64,000 bases of DNA. Origin: Fodinibacter sp963763015 (GTDB lineage: Bacteria > Actinomycetota > Actinomycetes > Actinomycetales > Dermatophilaceae). A model generated the notes under the pieces. It saw nothing but the letters and a program-made list of their open reading frames with translations, searched no databases and was not told the DNA's origin. Below are positions 8,019-16,376 of this stretch, one piece after another. The stretch lies in contig CAVXML010000007.1 in the NCBI GenBank assembly GCA_963763015.1, forward strand, positions 186,001 to 250,000, in the 5' to 3' direction. A program made the position numbers and the translations under genes. Each line of letters starts with the position of its first letter. Positions within the stretch are counted from its first letter, which is position 1.

Positions 8019-8080
8019 ACGCTAGACCGCCGGACGACATTTGACAAACATTTGACGGAAGCGCTCGAGGGTTCTACCGT
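8019..8080. promoter_or_regulatory. Divergent promoters with CarH-like operator direct repeats
   Basis: ACATTTGAC occurs at 8037-8045 and 8048-8056, a perfect 9-bp direct repeat with an 11-bp period, the geometry known for CarH operators. It overlaps both promoters. Rightward: TTGACG (8052-8057), 17 nt, TACCGT (8075-8080). Leftward: TTGTCA (complement of 8042-8047), 17 nt, TAGCGT (complement of 8019-8024). Regulator bound here would block RNA polymerase in both directions (inference). Confidence 0.75.
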
Positions 8081-8269
8081 CGACAGCACTCGGCACCACG
8101 TGGGTCCCCACCGGTCGGACGGGGTTCGCCGGCTCGCGCCGGACGGGTCCGTCCCCTCACGCCGGGCGCCGGCTCGCCTACTGTGAGGCGCGGGCCGCAG
8201 CGCGCAGGACCAGATCGGTCGACCGCCGACGCCGACCAACCAAGGACGACACGCCCGCGAGGAGGGCCG

Positions 8270-8704
8270 ATGACCACCATCGAGCGAACGGTCTCGACGA
8301 CGACACCCCCGGAGGTGGTGTTCACCTACCTCGTCGACTTCCGCAACGCCGCCGAGTGGGACCCCGCCACGCGTTCCTGCGAGCGTGTCTCCGGCGACGG
8401 GGGCCCCGGAACGGTCTACCGCACGCTCTCCGAGTTCGCGGGCACCGAGGTCGAGCTCCACTACACGGTCGAGAGCGTGGAGGAGCCGAGCCGGTTCGTC
8501 GTCGTGGGCCGCAACGACTCGACGACCAGCCACGACACGATCACGGTGTCGCCTCGCCCGGAGCGCGGCTCGACCGTCGTCTACCGTGCCGAGTTCGCCT
8601 TCACCGGCGTGACGAAGCTGGCGACGCCCATCATGAAGCCGCTGCTCGACCGCCTGGGCGACCGCACGGCAGAGCAGCTCAAGACCGCTCTGGACCGGCT
8701 GTGA
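8270..8704 (+). CDS. SRPBCC-family (START-like) protein
   Basis: 144 residues; ATG 8270 has GGAGG 9 nt upstream. The N-terminus (TIERTVSTTTPPEVVFTYLV) and the strand pattern through EFAFTGVTKLATPIMKPLL are typical of the SRPBCC polyketide-cyclase/dehydrase-like fold that binds hydrophobic ligands in a cavity. It is the first gene of the four-gene rightward unit facing the CarH-like regulator, after a leader of about 180 nt. Its stop overlaps the next start (GTGA). Its substrate is unknown; light-inducible expression is inferred from the promoter. Confidence 0.8.
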   Translation: MTTIERTVSTTTPPEVVFTYLVDFRNAAEWDPATRSCERVSGDGGPGTVYRTLSEFAGTEVELHYTVESVEEPSRFVVVGRNDSTTSHDTITVSPRPERGSTVVYRAEFAFTGVTKLATPIMKPLLDRLGDRTAEQLKTALDRL

Positions 8705-9714
8705 CCGCCCCGCGCCGGGCGCTGGTCACCGGCGTCACGGGGTACATCGGCTCGCGGCTGGTCCCGCGGTTGCTCGACGAGGGGTGGAAGGTGCGGACCC
8801 TCACCCGGGATGCCGGGAAGGTGGCCGACCGCACGTGGCGTGACGGGGTCGAGGTCGTCGAGGGAGACGCCGGGTCGCAGGACGTGCTCGCGGCCGCCCT
8901 GAGGGACGTCGACGTGGCCTACTACTTCCTCCACTCCATGGACGGCGAGGGAGGCTTCGTCGAGCGGGACCGCCAGCTGGCCCGCACCTTCGGCGTCGCC
9001 GCGTACGAGGGCGGGGTGGACCGGATCGTGTACCTCTCGGGCCTGCACCCGGCGGATGGCCCGCTCAGCGACCACCTGGCGTCCAGGGTGGAGGTGGGGG
9101 ACATCCTCATGGCGAGCGGGGTGCCGACGGCAGTGCTCCAGGCCGCCGTCATCCTCGGCTCGGGCTCGGCCTCGTTCGAGATGCTCCGCCACCTCACGAC
9201 CCGGCTCCCCGTCATGGTCACCCCGAAGTGGCTCGACAACCGCATCCAGCCGATCGCGGTGCGTGACGTCCTCCACTACCTCGTGCGTGCCGCCGACCTG
9301 CCGCCGCAGGTCAACCGGACGCTCGACATCGGAGGACCCGAGGTCCTGACCTACCGGGCGATGATCGACCGCTTCGCGAGGATCGCCGGGCTTCCGCCGC
9401 GCCGGATCGTCTCGGTGCCGGTTCTCACGCCGTACCTGGCCAGCCAGTGGGTCGGCCTCGTGACGCCCGTGCCCACCGGGGTGGCCAAGCCACTCGTCGG
9501 CAGCCTGCTCCACGAGGTCGTCTGCGCCGAGCACGACATCGACGACCTCGTCGGCCCGCCCCCCGGTGGTCCGCTGCCCTTCGACATGGCGGTCGCCGAC
9601 GCCATCGCCGGGGACGCCGCGCACCCCCGGCCCGAGCCGGGGACCGTCGACCCGGCCCGGATCACCGCTGCCGACCCCGCCTGGGCCGGAGGTGGCCGCC
9701 GGGGTGGGGCGTGA
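8701..9714 (+). CDS. NAD(P)-binding epimerase/dehydrogenase-like protein
   Basis: 337 residues from GTG 8701, overlapping the previous stop. The N-terminus ALVTGVTGYIGSRLVPRLL is a Rossmann GxxGxxG of the extended/atypical SDR (NmrA-like) type. VAYYFLHSM and RIVYLSGLHP mark the following strands; the catalytic YxxxK is not evident, as in atypical SDRs. A hydrophobic C-terminal half may contact membrane. Related proteins accompany photolyase genes in other B12-MerR loci. It could act in isoprenoid or lipid redox chemistry, but this is not shown by sequence. Confidence 0.78.
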   Translation: MTAPRRALVTGVTGYIGSRLVPRLLDEGWKVRTLTRDAGKVADRTWRDGVEVVEGDAGSQDVLAAALRDVDVAYYFLHSMDGEGGFVERDRQLARTFGVAAYEGGVDRIVYLSGLHPADGPLSDHLASRVEVGDILMASGVPTAVLQAAVILGSGSASFEMLRHLTTRLPVMVTPKWLDNRIQPIAVRDVLHYLVRAADLPPQVNRTLDIGGPEVLTYRAMIDRFARIAGLPPRRIVSVPVLTPYLASQWVGLVTPVPTGVAKPLVGSLLHEVVCAEHDIDDLVGPPPGGPLPFDMAVADAIAGDAAHPRPEPGTVDPARITAADPAWAGGGRRGGA

Positions 9715-9727
9715 CAGTGACCGTGCG

Positions 9728-10450
9728 GTGAACCCGCTCTCCGAGGTCCGGGCCTTCGTCCGGGCGGCCCTCGTCGACCCGGTGCCGCGGGACCACACCG
9801 AGCCGGACGGGGCGTTCCGGCGACGCAGGGTCGTCGTGGCCGTCACCCTCGTGGTCGGCGCGCTGGTCCTGGCGTGGGCCCTGCGCATCGAGCCCGGCAA
9901 CGACGTCTTCTACGTGGCGACGTTCGCCCTGGCCGCCGTCTGGGCGGCCGGGGCGTTCGCGTCCGGTCCTCTGCACCTCGGACGCGGCCACACCCGCGCC
10001 GGGGTGGGCTCGAGCCGAGGGATCGTGCAGGCACTGGCACTGGGAGCGCTCCTGCTCGGCCTCTTCACGGTGGGTGCCGTGGTCGTCGCCCAGATCCCGA
10101 TCCTTCGGAACCCTGTGCAGGAGCTGCTCGACCACGCCCGCGTCGGCTCGCTGGCGCTCGTCACCGTGATCACCATCGTCAACGGCGTGGCGGAGGAGCT
10201 CTACTTCCGTGGCGCGCTCTACGCGGGCGTCGGCCGCCGCCACGCCGTGGCGGTGACCACGGTGGTGTACGCGCTCGTCACGGCGACCTCCGGCATCCCC
10301 CTGCTCGTCCTCGCCGCTGCCGTGGTGGGTCTGGTGGTGGCGTTCCAGCGACGAGTCACCGGCGGCATCCTGGGACCGACCATCACCCACCTCACGTGGT
10401 CGCTCGGCATGCTCTACCTCCTTCCCGTCATCCTCGACCGGCTGAGCTGA
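9728..10450 (+). CDS. CPBP-family intramembrane metalloprotease
   Basis: 240 residues from GTG 9728. It has several TM helices. The CPBP motifs are visible: EELYFRG (EExxxR) near residue 158 and a later GPTITHLTWS with the metal-binding His. The family cleaves membrane-embedded prenylated or peptide substrates, and also includes bacteriocin-immunity-type members. It is the third gene of the putative light-regulated operon, 13 nt after the SDR-like gene. Confidence 0.8.
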   Translation: MNPLSEVRAFVRAALVDPVPRDHTEPDGAFRRRRVVVAVTLVVGALVLAWALRIEPGNDVFYVATFALAAVWAAGAFASGPLHLGRGHTRAGVGSSRGIVQALALGALLLGLFTVGAVVVAQIPILRNPVQELLDHARVGSLALVTVITIVNGVAEELYFRGALYAGVGRRHAVAVTTVVYALVTATSGIPLLVLAAAVVGLVVAFQRRVTGGILGPTITHLTWSLGMLYLLPVILDRLS

Positions 10451-10458
10451 GGCCGACG

Positions 10459-11832
10459 ATGACCGCCGTCCTCTGGCTCCGCCGTGACCTGCGCCGCCGC
10501 GACCACCCGGCACTGCTCGCCGCCCGCGACGCGGCCGGCAGCGGCGACCTCGTCGTCGTCTTCGTCGTGGACCCGCGGCTCTGGGACGGCGGCGGTGCCG
10601 CTCGACGGGCCTGGCTCGCCGCCACGCTGCGGGCGACCGACGAGGCGTTCGGCGGCGCGCTCACGCTCCTCCACGGTGACCCGCGCCTGGTCGTCCCGAA
10701 GCTCGCCGGGCGCGTCGGCGCGACCTCGGTGCACGTGTCCCGGGAGACGACACCTGCCGGCCGTCGCCGCGACGAGGCCGTCGCCGCCCAGCTCGCGGCG
10801 GCAGGGGTGGAGTGGGTGGAGACCGGCACCCCGTACGCCGTCGGCCCGGGCCTGGTCAGCAACGGCTCGGGCCAGCCCTATAAAGTCTTCACGCCGTTCT
10901 CGAAGGCGTGGCGTACCCACGGCTGGCCGGCGCCGGCGGCCACGCCGCGCGACCTTCCGGTGCGGCACGCGCGCAACGACGCAGACGCCACCGCTGCCCT
11001 GCGCGCCGCGCTCGCGGCTCCCCACCTCCCCGAGCTGCCACCGGCGGGGGAGGAGGCGGCGCTGGCACGGTGGCGGGAGTTCCGCGCGGCGGCGCTGACG
11101 GGATACGCCGACGACCGCAACCGCCCGGACCTCGACGGAACGTCGCGACTCTCCCCCTACCTGAAGCTCGGCGTCCTCCACCCGCGCACCCTGCTCGCCG
11201 ACCTCGCCGGAGAGCGGGGACAGGGCGCGCACGTGTACGCCACCGAGCTCGCGTGGCGGGAGTTCTACGCCGACGTCCTGTGGCACCACCCGGCCAGCGC
11301 CTGGCACGACCTGCGTCCGGACCTCGGCGGGCTGCGCTACGACGAGCCGGGGGAACGCTTCGAGGCGTGGGCCGCCGGCCGAACCGGGTTTCCCATCGTG
11401 GATGCCGGGATGCGCCAGCTGCTCTCGCAGGGGTGGATGCACAACCGGATCCGGATGATCACGGCGAGCTTCCTCACCAAGGACCTCCACGTGTGGTGGG
11501 GCCACGGGGCCAGGCACTTCCTCGACCACCTCGTCGACGGAGACATCGCGTCCAACAACCACGGTTGGCAGTGGGTGGCCGGCACCGGGACCGACGCCTC
11601 CCCGTACTACCGCGTGTTCAACCCCGTGACCCAGGGCGTGAGGTTCGACCCGCAGGGCGAGTACGTGCGCCGGTGGGTGCCCGAGCTGGCGCACCTGCCC
11701 GGGGAGAGGGCGCACACCCCCTGGGACGACGCTGACGGGTACCAGCAGGGCTACCCGCACAGGCTCGTCGACCACGCCGCCGAGCGGCTCGAGGCCCTTG
11801 CCCGCCTCGAGGCCGCCGGCCACCGCCAGTAG
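10459..11832 (+). CDS. phr: Deoxyribodipyrimidine photolyase (class I)
   Basis: 457 residues from ATG 10459. The N-terminal antenna domain begins TAVLWLRRDLRRRDHPAL; the C-terminal FAD domain holds SRLSPYLKLGVLHPRTLL, ELAWREFYADVLWHHP, GMRQLLSQGWMHNRIRM, ASFLTKDLHVWWGHGARHF and NNHGWQWVAGTGTDASPYYR. These are the FAD-contact and tryptophan-chain segments of CPD photolyases. It repairs cyclobutane pyrimidine dimers with blue light. It lies 8 nt after the CPBP gene, so it is probably co-transcribed from the CarH-controlled promoter. Confidence 0.93.
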   Translation: MTAVLWLRRDLRRRDHPALLAARDAAGSGDLVVVFVVDPRLWDGGGAARRAWLAATLRATDEAFGGALTLLHGDPRLVVPKLAGRVGATSVHVSRETTPAGRRRDEAVAAQLAAAGVEWVETGTPYAVGPGLVSNGSGQPYKVFTPFSKAWRTHGWPAPAATPRDLPVRHARNDADATAALRAALAAPHLPELPPAGEEAALARWREFRAAALTGYADDRNRPDLDGTSRLSPYLKLGVLHPRTLLADLAGERGQGAHVYATELAWREFYADVLWHHPASAWHDLRPDLGGLRYDEPGERFEAWAAGRTGFPIVDAGMRQLLSQGWMHNRIRMITASFLTKDLHVWWGHGARHFLDHLVDGDIASNNHGWQWVAGTGTDASPYYRVFNPVTQGVRFDPQGEYVRRWVPELAHLPGERAHTPWDDADGYQQGYPHRLVDHAAERLEALARLEAAGHRQ

Positions 11833-11910
11833 CCGGCCCCAGGGCCGCACCTTCGACGGAGGCTCGACGCCGGTTTGCGACGTCCGGGCAGCACTCCGTA
11901 CCCTTGGGCG

Positions 11911-12036
11911 AACGAGGGGAGTACTTCCCAAAGCTCGCGCCGGTCAGTACGTCCGTCCAGTGACGGTCCCGGCGAGGCGCCGTGCGGGCAACCCGGGCGG
12001 TGAAGGAGACCTCAAGACCGCAGTGCAGTCTTGAGG
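11911..12036 (+). promoter_or_regulatory. Candidate yybP-ykoY manganese riboswitch with SD-sequestering hairpin
   Basis: The leader of the TerC gene contains GAGGGGAGTAC (11914-11924) and GGAGACCTC (12005-12013). These fit the conserved L1 motif and closing P1 (GAGG with CCTC) of the yybP-ykoY class, with a second hairpin around 11950-12000. The 3' P1 strand is shared with a downstream dyad, CCTCAAGAC (12010-12018) and GTCTTGAGG (12028-12036), whose right arm contains most of the GAGGAG ribosome-binding site. Metal-stabilised P1 should therefore free the site and turn translation on (inference). Confidence 0.72.
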
Positions 12037-12042
12037 AGACCC

Positions 12043-13101
12043 GTGTCCCCCGTATCCCTCGCCGCGGCCGTGCCCGCGGCCGCCGACGCCCCCGTCGGCA
12101 CGCCCATGCTGTGGGCCCTCACCATCGCCGCCGTCCTCGTGGTGTTCGTCGTCGACTTCCTCATCACGCGCAAGCCGCACGAGGTGTCGATGAAGGAGGC
12201 CGTCGGCTGGTCCGCCTTCTACATCGCGATCCCGCTGAGCTTCGGAGTCTGGATCTGGTCGACCTACGGCGGCCAGCGGGGCCTGGAGTTCTACACCGGC
12301 TACCTCGTGGAGAAGTCGCTCTCCGTCGACAACCTCTTCGTCTTCATGCTCCTCCTCGCGGCGTTCGCCGTCCCCAAGGAGCTCCAGCAGCGGGTGCTGC
12401 TCATCGGCGTCGCCGGCGCCCTGGTGCTGCGCGGCATCTTCATCGCCCTCGGCGCACAGCTCATCGCCTCGTGGTCGCTGGCCTTCGTCTTCTTCGGCGC
12501 CATCCTGCTCGTGACCGCGGTGAAGGTGCTGCGGGACGCGTTGTCGCACGAAGAGGCCGCGGTCGACGTCGGGTCACTACGCAGCGTGCGGCTGCTTCGC
12601 CGCCTGTGGCCGGTGACCGACGAGTACGCCGGCACGCGCCTCACCGTGACGCAGGCCGGCCGCCGGGCGCTCACCCCCCTGGCCCTGGTCATCGTGGCCA
12701 TCCTCGGCACCGACATCGTCTTCGCCATCGACTCGGTGCCCGCGGTCTACGGCATCACCGGGGATGCCTACCTCGTGTTCGCCACGAACGCCTTCGCCCT
12801 GCTCGGCCTGAGGGCCCTGTACTTCGTCCTCCACGGCGCCCTGGGCGCGCTGCGGCACCTGGGCTTCGGGCTGGCCGCGATCCTCGCCTTCATCGGCGTG
12901 AAGCTGGTGCTGCACTGGGCGCACGGTGTCTGGACCTGGGTGCCGGAGGTGCCGACCCTCGTGTCCCTCGGCGTCATCGTGGCCATCCTGGGGCTGGTCA
13001 CGGCGACGAGCCTCCTGGCGAACCGCCGGGACGAGCGCGCCGCGGCGACTGATGCGGCGGAGGAGGTCGAGCAGCAGGAGGCCGAGGTTGCCCGCCGCTG
13101 A
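12043..13101 (+). CDS. TerC-family integral membrane protein (Alx/manganese-export type)
   Basis: 352 residues from GTG 12043, which has GAGGAG 5 nt upstream; a TTG at 12031 is in frame but would lie inside the hairpin. It has about nine TM helices. Family acidic motifs in helices are present: VEKSLSVDNLFVFMLL and ILGTDIVFAIDSVPAV, whose Asp residues are proposed metal ligands. TerC/Alx proteins export or buffer Mn2+ and are often controlled by the yybP-ykoY riboswitch, which fits the leader here. The C-terminus is acidic and cytoplasmic. Confidence 0.88.
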   Translation: MSPVSLAAAVPAAADAPVGTPMLWALTIAAVLVVFVVDFLITRKPHEVSMKEAVGWSAFYIAIPLSFGVWIWSTYGGQRGLEFYTGYLVEKSLSVDNLFVFMLLLAAFAVPKELQQRVLLIGVAGALVLRGIFIALGAQLIASWSLAFVFFGAILLVTAVKVLRDALSHEEAAVDVGSLRSVRLLRRLWPVTDEYAGTRLTVTQAGRRALTPLALVIVAILGTDIVFAIDSVPAVYGITGDAYLVFATNAFALLGLRALYFVLHGALGALRHLGFGLAAILAFIGVKLVLHWAHGVWTWVPEVPTLVSLGVIVAILGLVTATSLLANRRDERAAATDAAEEVEQQEAEVARR

Positions 13102-13129
13102 TGCGGGTGCCGCCACACCATGATCGGTG

Positions 13130-13170
13130 ACGGCGGGGGGACCGGGCGCAAAGCCCTGTCCCCCCGCCGT
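13130..13170 (+). terminator. Strong terminator-like hairpin after the TerC gene
   Basis: ACGGCGGGGGGAC (13130-13142) and GTCCCCCCGCCGT (13158-13170) are perfectly complementary over 13 bp, with further pairing inside (CGGGC with GCCC). No T-tract follows, as is common in high-GC actinobacteria. The rest of 13171-13417 shows nothing I can identify. Confidence 0.7.
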
Positions 13171-13417
13171 GTGCCTCTCCCCTCCGGTGGTTCGAGCAGC
13201 CTCGTCGCCGAGAGCGGGGCAGAGAGCTCCGGAGACCGCGAGCTCGTTCCTCGTCTTTCTGCAGGTCAAAGGCTGTGACACGAGGCTAGGGCGGACCTCG
13301 GGGCCTGTCCACCCCGGCCCCCAAGTTCGGCCGAACGGCCGATGAGTGCACCGCCGGCACCGGAATCGGAGGGCGCGGCCGCTGGTCCGTGGGCACCGGC
13401 AACCCTAGGTTGGAACC

Positions 13418-14254
13418 ATGCCCGAGCCGCTCCCCCCGCCACGGTTCGTGGCCACCACCACCTGCTCGGGCGAGGTCCACGACCAGGGTGCGCAGGTCAC
13501 CCGTTGGGATCCCGCGGGCACGGAGCCGGTGCTCTACATGAGTACCGCGGTGCGCACGGAACGGGGCCAGGCCGTCCGGGCCGGCATCCCGGTGTGCTGG
13601 CCCTGGTTCGGACCCGGCCGGAGAGGCGACCTCGAGCCGGCGCACGGGTTCGTCCGCACCGCCGAGTGGGAGCTCGTGGAGGAGGCCACCACCGAGGGCG
13701 AGGCCGTCCTCGTCCACCGACTCACCGACACCGGGGCCGGTAGCCGGCACTGGCCGTACCGGTACGCCGTGCACCTGCGTTCTCGCCTCGGCGCGGACCT
13801 CGATGTCTCGCTGACCACGACGAACCTGGCCGAGGAGCCGGTCAGCTATGAGGAGGCGCTCCACGCCTACCTCGTCGTGGGCGACGTCCGCGAGGCCCGA
13901 GTGAGTGGCCTGGACGGACGGTCATACCTCGACAAGGTGACCAGGACGCACCGCGTCCAGTCCGGCGACCTCACGTTCTCCGGCGAGACGGATGCCGTCT
14001 TCCGCACCTCCGACCCGGTCACCCTGCACGACCCGGTGCTGGGCCGGCGCCTCGTCGTGCGGACCGAGGGTGCCAGCAACGTGGTCGTGTGGAACCCCTG
14101 GGAGGCCAAGGCCAAGGAGGTCCCCGACATCGGCGACGACGACTGGACCGGGTTCCTGTGCGTCGAAGGCGGCAACGTGCTGGATGACGCGGTCGTGCTC
14201 GGACCCGGTGAGGCGCACACCACGACGTACAACCTCTCCGTGGAGCCCCTGTGA
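13418..14254 (+). CDS. D-hexose-6-phosphate mutarotase-like protein (aldose-1-epimerase fold)
   Basis: 278 residues from ATG 13418. The family hallmark is clear: GIPVCWPWFGPGRRGDLEPA followed by HGFVRTAEWEL (catalytic His region), then SYEEALHAYLVVGD, and VVWNPWEAKAKEVPDIGDDD near the end. YeaD-type members interconvert the anomers of glucose-6-phosphate and related sugars. Its stop overlaps the start of the AGE-type epimerase (GTGA), so the two are translated together and may act on the same sugar. Confidence 0.85.
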   Translation: MPEPLPPPRFVATTTCSGEVHDQGAQVTRWDPAGTEPVLYMSTAVRTERGQAVRAGIPVCWPWFGPGRRGDLEPAHGFVRTAEWELVEEATTEGEAVLVHRLTDTGAGSRHWPYRYAVHLRSRLGADLDVSLTTTNLAEEPVSYEEALHAYLVVGDVREARVSGLDGRSYLDKVTRTHRVQSGDLTFSGETDAVFRTSDPVTLHDPVLGRRLVVRTEGASNVVVWNPWEAKAKEVPDIGDDDWTGFLCVEGGNVLDDAVVLGPGEAHTTTYNLSVEPL

Positions 14255-15459
14255 GCGCCGGCGGGCCGGCCCAGCGCGCTTCCGGCTCCGCCGTCGGATC
14301 GTGGCTCGACGCTCCTGCTCACCGGGCCTGGCTGCACCGCCGCCTGAGCGACGTCCTGACGTTCGCACTGCGCTCGATCCGCCCGGGGGGTGGCTTCCAC
14401 CACCTCGCGGCCGACGGCAGTCCTTTGGCCGGTCGTTCCCCGCAGCTCTTCCTCACCGCCCGGATGGCGTACGCCTCCGCCGTCGGTGTGCGGCAGGGCA
14501 TCCCGGGGTCGGGCGAGCTGCTCGACCACGCGATGGTCTCGCTCACCGGGATCCATGCCGATGCCCGGCACGGCGGCTGGCTGAGCGAGCCCGGGACGGT
14601 GACCCGCAAGGCGACGTACGACCACGTGCACGTCGGCCTCGCCGCGGCAACCGCCCTCGGCGTCGGACACCCGGCTGCGGCGACGCTGCTGAGCCAGGCG
14701 GTGGAGGTGGTGGAGGCGCGGCTGTGGGACGAGGAGAGCCAGGCGCTCATGGAGTCCTTCGCCCCGGACTGGTCCGACTCCGAGAACTACCGCGGCGCCA
14801 ACGCGAACATGCACGGGCTCGAGGCCTTCCTCGCGATGGGTACCGCGACCGGGGATGCCGTGTGGCACCGGCGGGGCCTGGCGGTCGCCGACCGTGTCGT
14901 CAACACAGCTGCCCGCCGGCACGGCTGGCTGATCCCCGAGCACTTCACCCCGGGGTGGGACGAGGTGCTCGACTACAACCGCGACGAGCCGATGCACCCG
15001 TTCCGCCCGTTCGGCGCGACCTTCGGCCACTCGCTCGAATGGGCCCGCTTCCTGCTGGAGCTCGACTCCTCACCCCTGGTGGCGTCCCCGGAGTGGCTGC
15101 TCGAGGCCGCCGACGGGCTGTGCCGACGTGCGCTCGACGGTGGCTGGGCGCTCGACGGGCGCCCGGGGCTGGTCTACACCGTGGACTGGGACGGCAGCCC
15201 CGTGGCGGACGTCCGCCTGCACTGGCCGGTGTGTGAGGGGATCCAGGCCAGCGCCGCCCTCCTGCGCCGCACCGGTGACTCGCACTGGGAGCAGTGGTAC
15301 CGCCGGCTCTGGGACCACGCCGCCCGCTACTTCATCGACGAGCGGGGCACGTGGCGCAACGAGCTCGCCGACGACCTGAGCGAGGGCGGCCGGATCTGGC
15401 CCGGCCGGCCCGACGTCTACCACTGCACCGGCGCACTCACCGCACCCCTCGGCGGCTGA
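14251..15459 (+). CDS. AGE-family sugar epimerase/isomerase
   Basis: 402 residues from GTG 14251. It has an (alpha/alpha)6-barrel of the N-acylglucosamine 2-epimerase superfamily: GGGFHHLAADGS, RMAYASAVGV, YDHVHVGLAAATAL, NANMHGLEAFLAM, WLIPEHFTPGWD and FGHSLEWARFLLEL carry the conserved His and Glu positions. Close relatives include aldose-ketose isomerases for mannose, glucose or sulfoquinovose; sequence alone does not settle the substrate. It is translationally coupled to the upstream mutarotase. Confidence 0.85.
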   Translation: MSAGGPAQRASGSAVGSWLDAPAHRAWLHRRLSDVLTFALRSIRPGGGFHHLAADGSPLAGRSPQLFLTARMAYASAVGVRQGIPGSGELLDHAMVSLTGIHADARHGGWLSEPGTVTRKATYDHVHVGLAAATALGVGHPAAATLLSQAVEVVEARLWDEESQALMESFAPDWSDSENYRGANANMHGLEAFLAMGTATGDAVWHRRGLAVADRVVNTAARRHGWLIPEHFTPGWDEVLDYNRDEPMHPFRPFGATFGHSLEWARFLLELDSSPLVASPEWLLEAADGLCRRALDGGWALDGRPGLVYTVDWDGSPVADVRLHWPVCEGIQASAALLRRTGDSHWEQWYRRLWDHAARYFIDERGTWRNELADDLSEGGRIWPGRPDVYHCTGALTAPLGG

Positions 15460-15469
15460 GCGCGGACGC

Positions 15470-15486
15470 CGAGAAGCCCCTTCTCG
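15470..15486 (+). terminator. Short hairpin after the AGE epimerase gene
   Basis: CGAGAAG (15470-15476) and CTTCTCG (15480-15486) pair around a CCC loop 10 nt after the stop codon. There is no T-run. It is the right place for the operon end, but short. Confidence 0.4.
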
Positions 15487-15641
15487 AGGCCCCGGCCGGG
15501 TCGTCTCCCCCTGCCTCCGTCCTCCGTGCCCCTTTGCTCGGCGGCTCCCGCGGTGACCAACCTCTCCCGCGTGTGGCCTGTACGCGTGCCTGCTGGCGGC
15601 GGGACCATCGACGCAAGAGCGCAGCCGTCCTCGAGGTGGTC

Positions 15642-16307
15642 ATGGTCCGAAGGTCGTTCCCCTCCGCCACGTTGCCGACCGCCCTCCTCGCCGCAGCTGG
15701 GGTAGCGCTTGCGGCCTATGGCACGTTGCACCACCTCGGCCGCACGTCGGGGTCGACGGCATCCGAGCGCCGACGCGCCCTGCCCGGCGACAGCCTCATC
15801 GCGAGCCCGTCGCTCGTGACCAACCACGCGGCCACCCTGCCGGCACCCCCCGACGAGGTGTGGCCGTGGCTGACCCAGGTCGGCTGGCACCGCGCCGGCT
15901 GGTACACCCCGCGCTGGGTGGACCGGGTGTTCTTCCCCGACAACTGGCCCAGCGCCGACACGCTGGACCCTGGTCTCGTCCGCCACCTCGAGCCGGGGGA
16001 CCGGATCCCGGACGGCCCGCCCGGCACGGCGGAGTTCGTCGTCGAGGTCGCGGACGCGCCGCACGTGCTCGTGCTCCACTCCCGCACCCACCTGCCGCAG
16101 ACCTGGGGGGAGAGGATCGGCGCCGACCTCGACTGGGTGTGGACGTTCGCCCTCGACCCGACGCCCGACGGAGGAACGCGGATGCTCGTCCGAAACCGGG
16201 GGTGGGTGCGCCCGCTCTGGCTGGACCGCGCCTACCGTGCCGTCATCACTCCGGCCGACCACATCATGACTCGAGGGATGTTCAGCGGTCTCGCACAGCG
16301 TGTGTGA
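15642..16307 (+). CDS. Membrane-anchored SRPBCC-like protein
   Basis: 221 residues from ATG 15642 (GAGG at 15633-15636). An N-terminal hydrophobic helix (LPTALLAAAGVALAAYG) is followed by a START-like region with the recurring signature APPDEVWPWLTQVGWHRAGW and a C-terminal DHIMTRGM. I recognise the fold type but not a function. The gene stands alone between the sugar operon and the mycoredoxin-like gene. Confidence 0.75.
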   Translation: MVRRSFPSATLPTALLAAAGVALAAYGTLHHLGRTSGSTASERRRALPGDSLIASPSLVTNHAATLPAPPDEVWPWLTQVGWHRAGWYTPRWVDRVFFPDNWPSADTLDPGLVRHLEPGDRIPDGPPGTAEFVVEVADAPHVLVLHSRTHLPQTWGERIGADLDWVWTFALDPTPDGGTRMLVRNRGWVRPLWLDRAYRAVITPADHIMTRGMFSGLAQRV

Positions 16308-16376
16308 CCGTCACTGGGGACTGCTCGGCGCCAAGGGTGGGAGACGCTCCGCGGACGGGCGCCCTAGCCTGTGAGC

